Source: Kitasatospora aureofaciens (GTDB taxonomy: Bacteria; Actinomycetota; Actinomycetes; Streptomycetales; Streptomycetaceae). Taken from it: a stretch of 64,000 bases of DNA. Position 1 is the stretch's first letter. Each line of letters begins with the position of its first letter. A program made the position numbers and the translations under genes. The stretch spans positions 310,001 through 374,000 of the forward strand of contig NZ_JAHTKP010000002.1 of the NCBI RefSeq assembly GCF_019192735.1, read 5' to 3'. The notes beneath the pieces were generated by a model, which ran no database searches, was not told the origin of the DNA, and saw only the letters and a program-made list of their open reading frames with translations. Positions 1 to 8,949 of this stretch are shown here, piece after piece.

Positions 1-1
1 C

Positions 2-1078
2 TCCGCGCAGTCCGGCGCCCACGCCGACCCGGCGCCGACCAAGGACCAGGTCAAGGAGCAGGTCGACCAGCTCAACCAGCAGGCCGAGGTCGCGACCGAG
101 AAGTACGACGCCGCCCAGGCCAAGCAGCAGGAGCTGCAGAAGCAGGTCGGCACCCTGCAGGACCAGGTGGCGCGCCAGCAGGCCCAGGTGACCGACCTGC
201 AGGGCGGCCTCGCCGAGATCGCCGGCGAACAGTACCGCAACGGGGGCATATCCCCGACCGTGCAGCTGATGCTCTCCTCCAAGCCGGACAACTTCCTCAG
301 CCAGGCCGACGCCCTGAACCAGGCCGGCAGCACCCAGAAGGGCCAGCTGAAGCAGCTCCAGGACCAGCAGCGCAAGCTGGACCAGGACCGCAACGAGGCC
401 CAGGGCAAGCTCGCCGAGCTGGACGCCACCACCACCCAGCTGAAGGCCGCCAAGGACGAGGTCCAGGGCAAGCTCAAGGCCGCCCAGGACCTGCTCAACT
501 CCCTGACCGAGCAGGAGCGCCAGGCGCTCCGCGCCGCCGAGGAGAAGGCCGCCGCCGACGCGAAGGCCAAGGCGGACGCCGCGCAGGCCGCCCAGCAGGC
601 CGCTCAGCAGGCCGCCGACCGCGCCTCCCGCGACAGCAGCCGCGCCAACCTGGGCTCGCAGTCGTCCTCGTCGAAGCCGTCCTCGTCGCCGTCCTCCTCG
701 CCGGTCGCCAAGCCCGCCCCCGGCAGCTCGATCGGTGCCGCCGCGCTGTCGTACGCCGCCACCAAGGTCGGCAGCCCGTACGGCTGGGGCGACACCGGTC
801 CGAACTCCTTCGACTGCTCCGGCCTGATGGTCTGGGCGTTCGACCAGGCCGGTGCGACCCTGCCGCGCACCTCGCAGGCGCAGGCCGGCGCCGGCACCCG
901 GATCGGCACGGACCTCTCCCAGGCCCAGCCCGGCGACCTGCTGATCTTCTTCGGCGACGCCCACCACGTCGGCATCTACGCGGGCAACGGCCAGGTGCTG
1001 CACGCGCCGAAGCCGGGGGCCTTCGTTCGCTACGAGGCGGTCAGCAACATGCCGCTGTCCTCCATCGTGCGGGTCTGA
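2..1078 (+). CDS. NlpC/P60 (C40) peptidoglycan hydrolase, N-terminus outside window
   Basis: The frame is open from base 2 with no start codon in the window, so the N-terminus and any signal peptide lie upstream. About 358 residues are visible. The first ~200 are Gln/Ala/Lys/Glu-rich and should form a long coiled coil. A Ser/Pro linker follows at about 213-240, then a C-terminal NlpC/P60 domain. The catalytic Cys is in FDCSG (codon 815-817) and the His is in HHVGIYAG. The family cleaves D-iGlu-diaminopimelate bonds in peptidoglycan stem peptides outside the cell; coiled-coil plus C40 is the layout of the actinobacterial RipA/Rv2190c group. It is a tandem paralogue of the next gene. Family confidence is high; its exact bond specificity is inferred. 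Confidence 0.93.
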   Translation, partial: SAQSGAHADPAPTKDQVKEQVDQLNQQAEVATEKYDAAQAKQQELQKQVGTLQDQVARQQAQVTDLQGGLAEIAGEQYRNGGISPTVQLMLSSKPDNFLSQADALNQAGSTQKGQLKQLQDQQRKLDQDRNEAQGKLAELDATTTQLKAAKDEVQGKLKAAQDLLNSLTEQERQALRAAEEKAAADAKAKADAAQAAQQAAQQAADRASRDSSRANLGSQSSSSKPSSSPSSSPVAKPAPGSSIGAAALSYAATKVGSPYGWGDTGPNSFDCSGLMVWAFDQAGATLPRTSQAQAGAGTRIGTDLSQAQPGDLLIFFGDAHHVGIYAGNGQVLHAPKPGAFVRYEAVSNMPLSSIVRV

Positions 1079-1094
1079 TCCCCGACCAAGCCCT

Positions 1095-1140
1095 CGCAGG
1101 CCCGGTCTTCCTCCCGGAAGGCCGGGCCTGCGGCTTTTCC
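1095..1140 (+). terminator. Intrinsic terminator after first NlpC/P60 gene
   Basis: A 17-pair hairpin with a 4-base loop pairs 1095-1111 with 1116-1132 (one G-U pair). It is followed by gcttttcc and lies 17 bases after the stop codon. Confidence 0.9.
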
Positions 1141-1306
1141 CTCGAAGTCGGACTGATGTCCGATTAGGTGTCAAATATTCGGGTTGGGAGGGGTTTGGAC
1201 TCGGTTGCCCGGACTCGCTAACGTCTGCCACCGGACTCCCGCTCACAAGCCGCCCGGTCCGGTGCGGCAGCGGGGTCCGTGCCGCAGGATTGGAGCCGCT
1301 GCCGCC

Positions 1307-2353
1307 ATGCTCGTGCACCGCCGTTCCCAACTGCTCGCCCGTGCGCTGGTACTGACCGCGGCCGCCACCACCGCCCTCGGCGTGACGAGCGGCGGCAGCG
1401 CCCAGGCCGCCCCCGGCGCGCCGGACACACCGAACCGCAAGGACGTCAAGGCCCAGGTCGAGCAGCTGTACAACGAGGCCGAGCAGGCGTCGGAGAAGTA
1501 CAACGCCGCCCAGGATGCCCAGCAGCGGCTGCAGGGCGAGACCACCATCCTCCAGGGCGACATCGCCGTGGCCCAGGACCAGCTCAACCAGCTGCGCGGG
1601 GACCTCGCCACCGTGGCCGGCGCCGAGTACCGCGGCGGCGGCATGGCGCAGACCGTCCAGCTGATGCTCTCCAGCGACCCGGAGGGGTACCTCACCCGGG
1701 CCCGCGCCCTCGACCAGGCGGCCGAGCGGCAGAACGAGACGCTGCACGAGCTGGTCACCCGGCAGCGCCGGCTCGACCAGCGCCGCACCGAGACCTCCGC
1801 CAAGCTTGCGGAGCTGGACCAGGCCCGGCGCTCGCTCGCCGACAGCAAGCAGCAGATCCAGCAGCGGCTGGCCACGGCCCAGCGGCTGCTCAACAGCCTG
1901 GGCGTCGCGGAGCGCGCCCGGATGGCCGCGCAGGACGCCCGGGAGGCCGAGGAGCGCGCCACCCGCGGCACCGACCGGCTGGACCTCGGCGACGCCCCGC
2001 CCGCCTCCGAGCGCGGGGCGGCGGCGCTGGCCGCGGCGGTGCGGATGATCGGATCCCCGTACCTCTACGGATCCACCGGGCCCCGCGCGTTCGACTGCTC
2101 CGGTCTGATGTACTACAGCTGGCGGCAGGCCGGAGTGACCCTGCCGCGCACCTCGCAGGCCCAGGCGTACGCCGGGCAGCGGGTCAGCCTCTCCGAAGCA
2201 CGACCGGGAGACCTGGTGATCTACTACCGGGACATGCACCATGTCGGCATGTACGCCGGCGGCGGGGTGATCGTGCACGCCCCCTACCCGGGCGCGAAGG
2301 TCCGCTACGAGAGCGTCAACGCGATGCCGGTCGCGGGGGTGGTCCGGCTCTGA
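1307..2353 (+). CDS. Secreted NlpC/P60 (C40) peptidoglycan hydrolase
   Basis: The frame is open from 1184, but ATG 1307 is preferred because it gives a proper signal peptide: basic LVHRRSQLLARA, a hydrophobic stretch, then an AQAA-type cleavage site near residue 37. GGAG lies 11 bases upstream. The mature protein (348 residues with signal) has a Gln/Glu/Arg-rich coiled coil of about 200 residues and a C-terminal NlpC/P60 domain, with the Cys in FDCSG and the His in MHHVGMYAGG. Role: peptidoglycan endopeptidase acting outside the membrane. It closely resembles the preceding gene, including SSDPEGYL against SSKPDNFL in the coiled coil, so the two look like a tandem duplication. The downstream gene overlaps its stop codon. 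Confidence 0.93.
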   Translation: MLVHRRSQLLARALVLTAAATTALGVTSGGSAQAAPGAPDTPNRKDVKAQVEQLYNEAEQASEKYNAAQDAQQRLQGETTILQGDIAVAQDQLNQLRGDLATVAGAEYRGGGMAQTVQLMLSSDPEGYLTRARALDQAAERQNETLHELVTRQRRLDQRRTETSAKLAELDQARRSLADSKQQIQQRLATAQRLLNSLGVAERARMAAQDAREAEERATRGTDRLDLGDAPPASERGAAALAAAVRMIGSPYLYGSTGPRAFDCSGLMYYSWRQAGVTLPRTSQAQAYAGQRVSLSEARPGDLVIYYRDMHHVGMYAGGGVIVHAPYPGAKVRYESVNAMPVAGVVRL

Positions 2354-3546
2354 GCCCGACCCCGGCCCCGTCCGAACCGGCCGCGATACGGCGCTGCGCG
2401 CTGTCCCGGCGCGGCGCGCTGCTGCTCGCCGCCGGCGGGCTGGCCCAGCTGTCGCTGCCGCCCGCCGCCCCCGCGGTGCCCGCGCGGGGGCGGACGGCGG
2501 CGGACGAGCGCGCCGAGGTGGCGGCGGTGCTGGACGCACGCGCGCGGGAGCTGCCCGGGACGTCCGGGCTGCCGCTGGCCGAGGCCGGCTACCGCAACCT
2601 CGTGCTCGCCCCGGGCGGCGGACCCGGGCGGCTGACCGTCGCGGCCGACCTGGCCGTGCGGGTCGCCGGGTACGACGAGTACCCCGTGGTGTATCCGCGC
2701 CGCCTCACGCTGGCGCGGGCCGACGGCCGGCGGGTCGAGCGGGAGGAGAGCGCGAGCGGGCCGCCGGCGCTGTGGGACTTCGGGGGCGGACAGGCCGCGC
2801 AGGGCGCGCACTGCCTGGTGCTGGGGCTGGCCGACGGGCCCGACCCGGCGGGGCTGCTCGCGGTCGGCGAGCGGGCCGCCCCTGCGGTCAGCGCGGTCTG
2901 GGGCGCCGGCTGGGCCGGCCGCGTCCTGCTCGAACTGCCCGCCACGGAAGCACAGTTCGCCCGGCTGCTGGGGGCCGACCCGGCCGGCTGGACGGGCATG
3001 GCGGCGGTCACCGTGGCAGCTCCCGGCGCACCCCGGCACACGCCGGCGGACCGGGTGCTGATCAACCCCGAGGCGTACGGGCGGCTCAGCGACTTCGGCC
3101 GGCAGGTCGTCGTCACGCACGAGACCACCCACGTGGCGACCCGGGCCGACACCCGCGCCTGGACGCCGCTGTGGCTCTCCGAGGGCGTCGCCGACTGGAC
3201 GGCGTACCGGGACTCCGGCCGTCAGCCGCGGCAGATCGCCCCCGAACTGGCCCGCGACGTCGCCGCCGGCAGGCTGCCCACGGGGCTCCCGGCCGACCGC
3301 GACTTCACCGCGGGCGCGACCGGCATCGCCCAGGCCTACGAGCAGGCCTGGCTCGCCTGCGAGCTGATCGCCCACCGCTACGGCCCCGACCGCCTGGTGG
3401 CCTTCTACCGGGCGGTCGGCGCGCCCGACGGGGAGGGGGCGGACCGGGACCAGCGCCTGGACCGGCTGCTCCGCGCCGAACTGGGCATCGGGCAGGCCGA
3501 GCTCACCAGGCTGTGGCTCGCCGAGGTGGCGGCCCTGAACGGCTAA
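2350..3546 (+). CDS. Secreted HExxH metallopeptidase-like protein, possible CTG start
   Basis: The protein carries HETTH (3118-3132) and, about 20 residues later, LWLSEGVADW, the gluzincin-type HExxH...E zinc pattern seen in peptidase-MA-like proteins. The region before it resembles a Tat/Sec signal: SRRGALLLAAGGLAQLSLP. No ATG, GTG or TTG lies before that signal in this frame. The best candidate is CTG 2350, which overlaps the previous stop codon (CTGA) and follows GGGGGTGG. The alternative GTG 2476 would remove the signal and leave a cytoplasmic protein. With CTG it is 398 residues. Its neighbours are wall hydrolases, so an envelope role is plausible; the substrate is unknown. Its stop overlaps that of the convergent GT87 gene. 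Confidence 0.75.
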   Translation: MSPTPAPSEPAAIRRCALSRRGALLLAAGGLAQLSLPPAAPAVPARGRTAADERAEVAAVLDARARELPGTSGLPLAEAGYRNLVLAPGGGPGRLTVAADLAVRVAGYDEYPVVYPRRLTLARADGRRVEREESASGPPALWDFGGGQAAQGAHCLVLGLADGPDPAGLLAVGERAAPAVSAVWGAGWAGRVLLELPATEAQFARLLGADPAGWTGMAAVTVAAPGAPRHTPADRVLINPEAYGRLSDFGRQVVVTHETTHVATRADTRAWTPLWLSEGVADWTAYRDSGRQPRQIAPELARDVAAGRLPTGLPADRDFTAGATGIAQAYEQAWLACELIAHRYGPDRLVAFYRAVGAPDGEGADRDQRLDRLLRAELGIGQAELTRLWLAEVAALNG

Positions 3547-4904
3547 CGGCCTGCCGGGGTGTTGGGGCGGTCGATGCCGTCGAGGAGGTCCTGCTCGTAG
3601 GCGATGCCCGGGCGGACCGGGTAGGCGCCGGCCGGGACGGGCTCGGGCTTGGCCAGGACCACCGTCGGCGGGAGCCGGTCGGCGCCGCGGGTGGAGCGCC
3701 AGAGGCGGACGCAGGAGAGCACCGTGGCGGCCAGCAGCAGCAGGTTGCGCGCGCTCAGCACGGTGACGGCCGACGGTTCGCTGGCGAGGATGTGGCTGAA
3801 CATCAGCGGGAACTCGGCCAGCGTCAGCGGGCAGGCCAGCAGGATCAACACCGCCACCGGCCGCTGGCTGCTGCCGCGCACGGTCAGGCAGACCGCCGCG
3901 ACGCCGACCAGCCAGACCAGGTACTGCGGGCTGATCACCCGGCTGGTGACCGTGAAGATGAGCAGCGCGGTCAGCGCCGCGTCGTACATGGTGGTGGCGT
4001 TGCGGCGCTTGGCGGTGAAGCGCCACAGCAGCAGCCAGGCGAAGCCCAGGACGGTGCCGGCCATCATCACCTTGCTGATGACGCCGACCCACGGCCCGAG
4101 CATCTCCGGCGAGCCGTAGTTCATCGTCACCTTGCCGTCCCAGGCCCCCGCGATCCGGGCGTAGTGCAGCGGCAGCGCGCCGAGCGACTCCACCTCGATG
4201 CCGCGTTCCTTCTGGAAGGCCAGGAAGCCGAACGCGCCGTTCATCCCGGCCGCGAGCAGGAAGCCGACCGAGACGGCGGTGGCGGCGGCGAGCGTCCAGG
4301 AGCGGCGGGTGCGGCGGCCGGAGGGGGTGCCGATCAGGCCGAGCAGCGGCCAGATCTTGATGATCCCGCCCAGGCCCAGCAGCAACCCGCCGATGGCCGG
4401 TCGGCGGATCAGCGCGAGCAGCCCGGCCAGGGCGATCGCGGTGACGATGATGTCGAAGCGGTTGTAGACCATCGGGCCGAGCAGCGGCACGCCGACGATC
4501 CACATCCAGGCGCCGGTCAGCGCCCGGCCCCGGCGCAGGCCGGTGCGGACCAGCAGGGCCGTCGCGGCGACGTCGGCGACCCCGCAGAGCACCCAGAACG
4601 AGACCAGGTACGACCAGGGCAGCAGGCCCGGCAGCAGGATCACCAGGGCCGCGCCGGGCGGGTACTGCCAGGTCACGTCGTCGAACGGGAAGGTGCCGGT
4701 CTGCAGGACGCCGTACCAGGCGTGGTAGACCAGCCAGACGTCCGCGGTGATGTCCCCGCCGGGCCCCTTCAGCACGCCGGTCATCAGCAGCACCAGCACC
4801 GTCCGGGTGGCCACCCAGGTGGCACCGAGCGCCGCGAGCGCGCCGAGCGGGCGGCCCGGGCGGGCGCGCGAAGAACCGGACTCGATGGCCGGGGCCAACT
4901 CCAC
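3543..4904 (-). CDS. GT87 family polyprenyl-phosphate-mannose-type mannosyltransferase, membrane
   Basis: A 453-residue integral membrane protein with about ten hydrophobic segments. An acidic first loop (GGDITADVWLVYHAWY) is followed by WQYPPG, the GT-C/GT87 signature around the proposed catalytic Asp. The GTG start at 4904 follows GAGGGAG at good spacing. The family uses polyprenyl-phosphate mannose outside the membrane to extend mannolipids. By position it matches Rv2181 of M. tuberculosis, an alpha-1,2-mannosyltransferase of lipomannan/LAM synthesis (knowledge as recalled). A PimB-like mannosyltransferase is divergent next to it, which supports an envelope-glycolipid role. Acceptor and linkage are inferred. 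Confidence 0.85.
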   Translation of the reverse strand: MELAPAIESGSSRARPGRPLGALAALGATWVATRTVLVLLMTGVLKGPGGDITADVWLVYHAWYGVLQTGTFPFDDVTWQYPPGAALVILLPGLLPWSYLVSFWVLCGVADVAATALLVRTGLRRGRALTGAWMWIVGVPLLGPMVYNRFDIIVTAIALAGLLALIRRPAIGGLLLGLGGIIKIWPLLGLIGTPSGRRTRRSWTLAAATAVSVGFLLAAGMNGAFGFLAFQKERGIEVESLGALPLHYARIAGAWDGKVTMNYGSPEMLGPWVGVISKVMMAGTVLGFAWLLLWRFTAKRRNATTMYDAALTALLIFTVTSRVISPQYLVWLVGVAAVCLTVRGSSQRPVAVLILLACPLTLAEFPLMFSHILASEPSAVTVLSARNLLLLAATVLSCVRLWRSTRGADRLPPTVVLAKPEPVPAGAYPVRPGIAYEQDLLDGIDRPNTPAGR

Positions 4905-4975
4905 TGCGCTCCCTCGTTCGTCTCGGACGTCCCCACCGAAGCGCCGTGCGACGGACGCCCGGGCCGCCGTCGGCT

Positions 4976-5001
4976 GTCTACGTTCCAGGTCTACGTTCTA
5001 G
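4976..5001. repeat. 13-bp tandem direct repeat in divergent promoter region
   Basis: gtctacgttccag (4976-4988) is followed at once by gtctacgttctag (4989-5001), 12 of 13 bases identical. It sits between the GT87 gene (minus, starts 4904) and pimB (plus, starts 5127). Two adjacent copies suit an operator for the divergent pair; no regulator is recognised. Confidence 0.6.
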
Positions 5002-5126
5002 GACTGACCCGGGGGTCCAACGGTTGCCGTGCGCGGATCCGTTCCCGGCGGGTCGTGGTGTTGACCTATCGTACGGATCACCCAGCGGTACACCGCGCAC
5101 CCCCCGACCGAACGAGCCGTGGCCTG

Positions 5127-6263
5127 ATGCACAGAACCTTGATCGTCACCAACGACTTCCCGCCCCGCCCGGGCGGCATCCAGGCCTTCGTCCACAACAT
5201 GGCCGTCCGTCAGCCCGCCGGGAGCGTCGTGGTGTACGCCTCGACCTGGCGCGACGGCACCGAGGTGGCCCGGTTCGACGCCGAGCAGCCGTTCCCGGTG
5301 ATCCGCGACCGGACGAAGGTGATGGTTCCCACACCCCGGGTCACCCGGCGGGCGGCGGAGATCCTCCGGGCGGAGAAGTGCGACTCGGTCTGGTTCGGCG
5401 CCGCCGCGCCGCTCGGGCTGATGGCGCCCACGCTGCGCCGGGCCGGGGCCGGGCGGCTGCTCGGCATGACACACGGGCACGAGGCCGCCTGGGCGCAGCT
5501 GCCCGCCGCCCGGCAGCTGCTGCGCCGGATCGGCGCGGGCACCGACGTGCTGACGTACCTGGGCGAGTACACCCGCTCCCGGATCGCGGGCGCGGTCGGG
5601 CCGGAGGCGGCGGCCCGGATGGTGCAGCTGCCGCCGGGCGTGGACGAGACGACCTTCCACCCGGAGTCCGGGGGCGCCGAGGTCCGCCGCCGGCTGGGGC
5701 TGGCGGACCGGCCGGTGGTGGTGTGCGTCTCCCGGCTGGTGCCGCGCAAGGGCCAGGACACCCTGATCGAGGCCATGCCGCAGATCCTGGCCGACGTGCC
5801 GGACGCGGTCCTGCTGATCGTCGGCGGCGGCCCCTACCGGGCTGACCTGGAGAAGCTGGCGGACGCCCGGGGCGTGCGGGCTTCGGTGCGCTTCACCGGC
5901 TCGGTGCCGTGGGAGGAGCTGCCCGCGCACTACGGCGCCGGGGACGTCTTCGCGATGCCCTGCCGGACGCGGCGCGGCGGGCTGGACGTCGAGGGCCTGG
6001 GCATCGTCTACCTGGAGGCCTCGGCGACGGGCCTGCCGGTCGTCGCGGGGGACTCCGGGGGCGCGCCGGACGCGGTGCTGGAGGGCGAGACCGGGTACGT
6101 GGTGCCGGGCGGCTCGCCCGCGGCGGCGGCCGAGCGGATCGTCCGGCTGCTGCACGACGAGGAGCTGCGGCGGCAGATGGGCGAGGCCGGACGGCGCTGG
6201 GTGGAGCGCTCGTGGCGCTGGGACCTGCTGGCCGGGCGGCTGACCTCGCTGCTGGCCGCCTAG
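5127..6263 (+). CDS. pimB: GDP-mannose-dependent PIM mannosyltransferase (PimB-like, GT4)
   Basis: A 378-residue GT-B glycosyltransferase. The N-terminal half has DFPPRPGGIQAFVHNMA, the glycine-rich acceptor-side loop of the PimA/PimB group. The C-terminal half has SRLVPRKGQDTLIEAMP and the GT4 nucleotide-sugar motif EGLGIVYLEAS (Glu-x7-Glu). The expected reaction is transfer of the second mannose from GDP-Man to phosphatidyl-myo-inositol monomannoside at the inner membrane face. ATG 5127 gives a start at the conserved LIVTNDFPP; the ribosome binding site is weak. By position it matches Rv2188c (PimB'). A TTGACC hexamer at 5061 could be a -35 element, but no clean -10 was found. A bidirectional terminator follows. 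Confidence 0.85.
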   Translation: MHRTLIVTNDFPPRPGGIQAFVHNMAVRQPAGSVVVYASTWRDGTEVARFDAEQPFPVIRDRTKVMVPTPRVTRRAAEILRAEKCDSVWFGAAAPLGLMAPTLRRAGAGRLLGMTHGHEAAWAQLPAARQLLRRIGAGTDVLTYLGEYTRSRIAGAVGPEAAARMVQLPPGVDETTFHPESGGAEVRRRLGLADRPVVVCVSRLVPRKGQDTLIEAMPQILADVPDAVLLIVGGGPYRADLEKLADARGVRASVRFTGSVPWEELPAHYGAGDVFAMPCRTRRGGLDVEGLGIVYLEASATGLPVVAGDSGGAPDAVLEGETGYVVPGGSPAAAAERIVRLLHDEELRRQMGEAGRRWVERSWRWDLLAGRLTSLLAA

Positions 6264-6268
6264 CGTGC

Positions 6269-6307
6269 GGACGGGCCCGCTCCCCGGGAAGGGGGGCGGG
6301 CCCGTCC
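6269..6307. terminator. Bidirectional terminator between pimB and acyl-CoA ligase
   Basis: 6269-6285 pairs with 6291-6307 almost perfectly (17 pairs, one G-U) around gggaa. It lies between convergent genes. There is no clear T-run, which is common in streptomycetes. Confidence 0.8.
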
Positions 6308-6329
6308 TTGTGCGTCAGCGCTGGTACGG

Positions 6330-8123
6330 CTACTTCTGGTAGATCGCCTCGACGTCGGCCGCGAAGTCCTTCAGCACGACGTTGCGCTTGAGCTTGAGGG
6401 ACGGCGTGAGGTGGCCGCTCTCCTCGGAGAACTCGGTGTCCAGCAGGCGGAACTTCTTGACCGCCTCGGCGTGCGAGACGGCCGCGTTGCCGTCGTCCAC
6501 CGCGGCCTGGAGCGCGGCCAGCAGGTCCGGGTCCTCGCGCAGTTCGGCGACCGTCGCGGTGGTGGGCTTGCCGTTCAGCTCCTTCCACTTGGGGAAGAAG
6601 TCCGGGTCGACGGTGATCAGGCAGGCGACGAAGGGCTTGCGGTCGCCGACCACCATGACCTCGCCGACCAGCGCGTGGGCCCGGATCCGGTCCTCGATCA
6701 CCGCCGGGGCGACGTTCTTGCCGCCCGCGGTGACGATGATCTCCTTCTTGCGGCCGGTGATGGTCAGGTAGCCGTCGGAGTCCAGCGAGCCGAGGTCGCC
6801 GGTGGCGATCCAGCCGTCCTTGAGGGTGTCCGCGGTGGCCTGCGGGTTGTTCCAGTAGCCGGTGAAGACCTGCGGGCCCTTGAAGAAGACCTCGCCGTCC
6901 TCGGCGATCCGGACGGCGGCGCCGGGCAGCGGCTGGCCGACCGTACCGATCTTCGGCTTGTCCCACGGGTTGAAGGCGGTGGCCGCACAGGTCTCGGTCA
7001 GGCCGTAGCCCTCCAGGACGGTGAAGCCGATGCCCCGGTAGAAGTGGCCGAGCCGCTCGCCCAGCGGCGCGCCGCCGGAGATGGCGTGGGTGGCCCGGCC
7101 GCCGAGGGCGGCGCGCAGCTTGCTGTAGACGAGCTTGTCGAAGATCGCGTGCTTGATCCGCAGGACCAGGCCCGCGCCGCCGGCGTCCAGCGCCCGGCTG
7201 TACGCGATCGCGGTGTCGGCGGCCTTGTCGAAGATCTTGCCCTTGCCGTCGGCCTGGGCCTTGGCGCGGGCGGTGTTGAAGACCTTCTCGAACACTCTGG
7301 GCACGCCCAGGATGAGGGTGGGCCGGAAGGCGGCCAGCTCGGCGGTGACGTCCTTGATGTCGGAGACGTGGCCCAGCTTGATCGGGGCCATCGTCGGGGC
7401 GATCTCGGCGATCCGGCCGAGCACGTGGGCCAGCGGCAGGAAGAGCAGGACGGAGCTCTCGCCGGTGCGGAACAGCGGGGTCAGCCGCTCCACGATGTTG
7501 CCGCACTCGGCCATGAAGTTGCCGTGCGTCAGCTGACAGCCCTTCGGACGGCCGGTGGTGCCCGAGGTGTAGACGATGGTGGCGACCGAGTCGGCGGTCG
7601 CGATCGAGCGGCGCTCGGCGACGGTGGCGTCCTCGACGTTCTGACCGGCCTCGGCCAGCGCGGCGATCGCGCCGCCCTCGATCTGCCAGGTGTGCTTCAG
7701 CTCCGGCAGCCGGCCGCGGACCTTCTCGACCACCTTGGCGTGCTGGTCGGTCTCGGTGAGCACGGCGACCGCGCCGGAGTCGCCGAGGATCCACTCGACC
7801 TGCTCGGCGGAGGAGGTCTCGTACACCGGCACGGTGATCGCGCCGGCCGTCCAGATCGCGAAGTCCAGCAGCGTCCACTCGTACCGGGTGCGGGACATGA
7901 TGCCCACCCGGTCGCCGGGCGCGATGCCTGCGGCGATCAGGCCCTTCGCGGCGGCGTGCACCTCCACCTGGAACTGGGCCGCGGTCAACTCCTGCCAGCG
8001 GCCGTCCACCTTCCGGCTGAGCACCGCGACGTCCGGGTGCCGCTCGGCGTTCTGGTGCACGAGGTCGGAGAGGTTACCGCCGCTCGGTACCTGATAGAGG
8101 GCCGGAAGGCTGAAGTCGAGCAA
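6330..8123 (-). CDS. Long-chain fatty acid-CoA ligase (FadD15-like)
   Basis: A 597-residue member of the ANL superfamily. The AMP-binding P-loop is YTSGTTGRPKGCQLTHGN, followed by GYGLTETCA and the hinge region GDLGSLDSDGYLTITGRKK (motif GRKKE). It activates fatty acids to acyl-CoA through an acyl-AMP intermediate. The start is TTG 8123 with GAGGAG five bases upstream; no ATG is nearer the conserved N-terminus. A TAACGT -10-like hexamer lies on the minus strand at 8160-8165. Position matches Rv2187 (FadD15) beside PimB'. Substrate chain length is inferred from the family. Confidence 0.93.
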   Translation of the reverse strand: MLDFSLPALYQVPSGGNLSDLVHQNAERHPDVAVLSRKVDGRWQELTAAQFQVEVHAAAKGLIAAGIAPGDRVGIMSRTRYEWTLLDFAIWTAGAITVPVYETSSAEQVEWILGDSGAVAVLTETDQHAKVVEKVRGRLPELKHTWQIEGGAIAALAEAGQNVEDATVAERRSIATADSVATIVYTSGTTGRPKGCQLTHGNFMAECGNIVERLTPLFRTGESSVLLFLPLAHVLGRIAEIAPTMAPIKLGHVSDIKDVTAELAAFRPTLILGVPRVFEKVFNTARAKAQADGKGKIFDKAADTAIAYSRALDAGGAGLVLRIKHAIFDKLVYSKLRAALGGRATHAISGGAPLGERLGHFYRGIGFTVLEGYGLTETCAATAFNPWDKPKIGTVGQPLPGAAVRIAEDGEVFFKGPQVFTGYWNNPQATADTLKDGWIATGDLGSLDSDGYLTITGRKKEIIVTAGGKNVAPAVIEDRIRAHALVGEVMVVGDRKPFVACLITVDPDFFPKWKELNGKPTTATVAELREDPDLLAALQAAVDDGNAAVSHAEAVKKFRLLDTEFSEESGHLTPSLKLKRNVVLKDFAADVEAIYQK

Positions 8124-8457
8124 GACTGCTCCTCGTTCGCGACGCTGCGGGACGGCAGGACGTTACTGCCCGGTAGGCAGCTTCGACCAGGGGGGTCGGC
8201 CCCGGTGTTCGAAGTGTCACACCCGGCCGGGTCGGACCAGGCCGTGACCGGGTCGTTCGAATGGCACCCTACGGCAGGCCGGGGGTGACCTGCCGGTAGC
8301 ATGCCCCGCCCCCCGGCGCCACCGGGCGCCGGCCGTCCGCCGCCCGGTGCCCGTGCGGCCGAGCGGATCGCCGGTCGCGATAGCCTGCTCCGGGCACACC
8401 CGGACGAGCACGCTCGGCCGGAGCGGCAGGCAGAGGGACGAGGCGGAGGGCCATTCC
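8124..8457. other. Divergent intergenic region with paired gttcgaa motifs
   Basis: 334 bases between the acyl-CoA ligase (minus) and the SRPBCC gene (plus). It holds two similar boxes, gttcgaagtgtcac at 8207 and gttcgaatggcac at 8255, 48 bases apart, which could be operators. A TAACGT hexamer (minus strand, 8160-8165) may be the ligase -10. No ORF with a ribosome binding site was seen. Confidence 0.4.
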
Positions 8458-8922
8458 ATGGCGGAGCACACCAGGTCGAGCATCACCATCGACGCGACCC
8501 CGGCCACGGTCATGGCCGTGATCGCCGACTTCGCCGACTACCCGGCCTGGACCGGCGAGGTCAAGGAGGTCGAGGTCCTGGAGACCGGTGAGGACGGCCG
8601 CGCCTCGCAGGTGCGGCTGCTGCTGGACGCCGGCGCCATCCGCGACGAGCACGTCCTCGCCTACACCTGGGACGGCGACCGCGAGGTGAGCTGGACCCTG
8701 GTGCGCAGCCAGATGCTCCGCTCGCTGGACGGCTCCTACACCCTGGCCCCGCTCGGCGGCGGCGACCGCACCGAGGTGACGTACCAGCTCGCCGTGGACG
8801 TCAAGATCCCGATGCTGGGCATGATCAAGCGCAAGGCCGAGAAGGTCATCATCGACCGCGCCCTGGCCGGACTGAAGAAGCGCGTCGAGGACGCCGACGG
8901 CAAGAAGCCCGTCCAGGGCTGA
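8458..8922 (+). CDS. SRPBCC (START/polyketide cyclase-like) family protein
   Basis: A 154-residue small helix-grip protein: SSITIDATPATVMAVIADF opens like SRPBCC proteins, followed by YPAWTGEVKEVEV and a C-terminal helix with KVIIDRALAGLKKRVED. These bind hydrophobic ligands; the ligand here is unknown. ATG 8458 has AGGCGGAGGG at good spacing, while an in-frame ATG at 8347 has none. It lies 27 bases upstream of the ArsA-like gene and is probably co-transcribed. Position matches Rv2185c, next to Rv2184c (ArsA-like), so the pairing is conserved across actinobacteria. Confidence 0.85.
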   Translation: MAEHTRSSITIDATPATVMAVIADFADYPAWTGEVKEVEVLETGEDGRASQVRLLLDAGAIRDEHVLAYTWDGDREVSWTLVRSQMLRSLDGSYTLAPLGGGDRTEVTYQLAVDVKIPMLGMIKRKAEKVIIDRALAGLKKRVEDADGKKPVQG

Positions 8923-8949
8923 CAGCGCGGAACGGGGGTCGGACACGGC

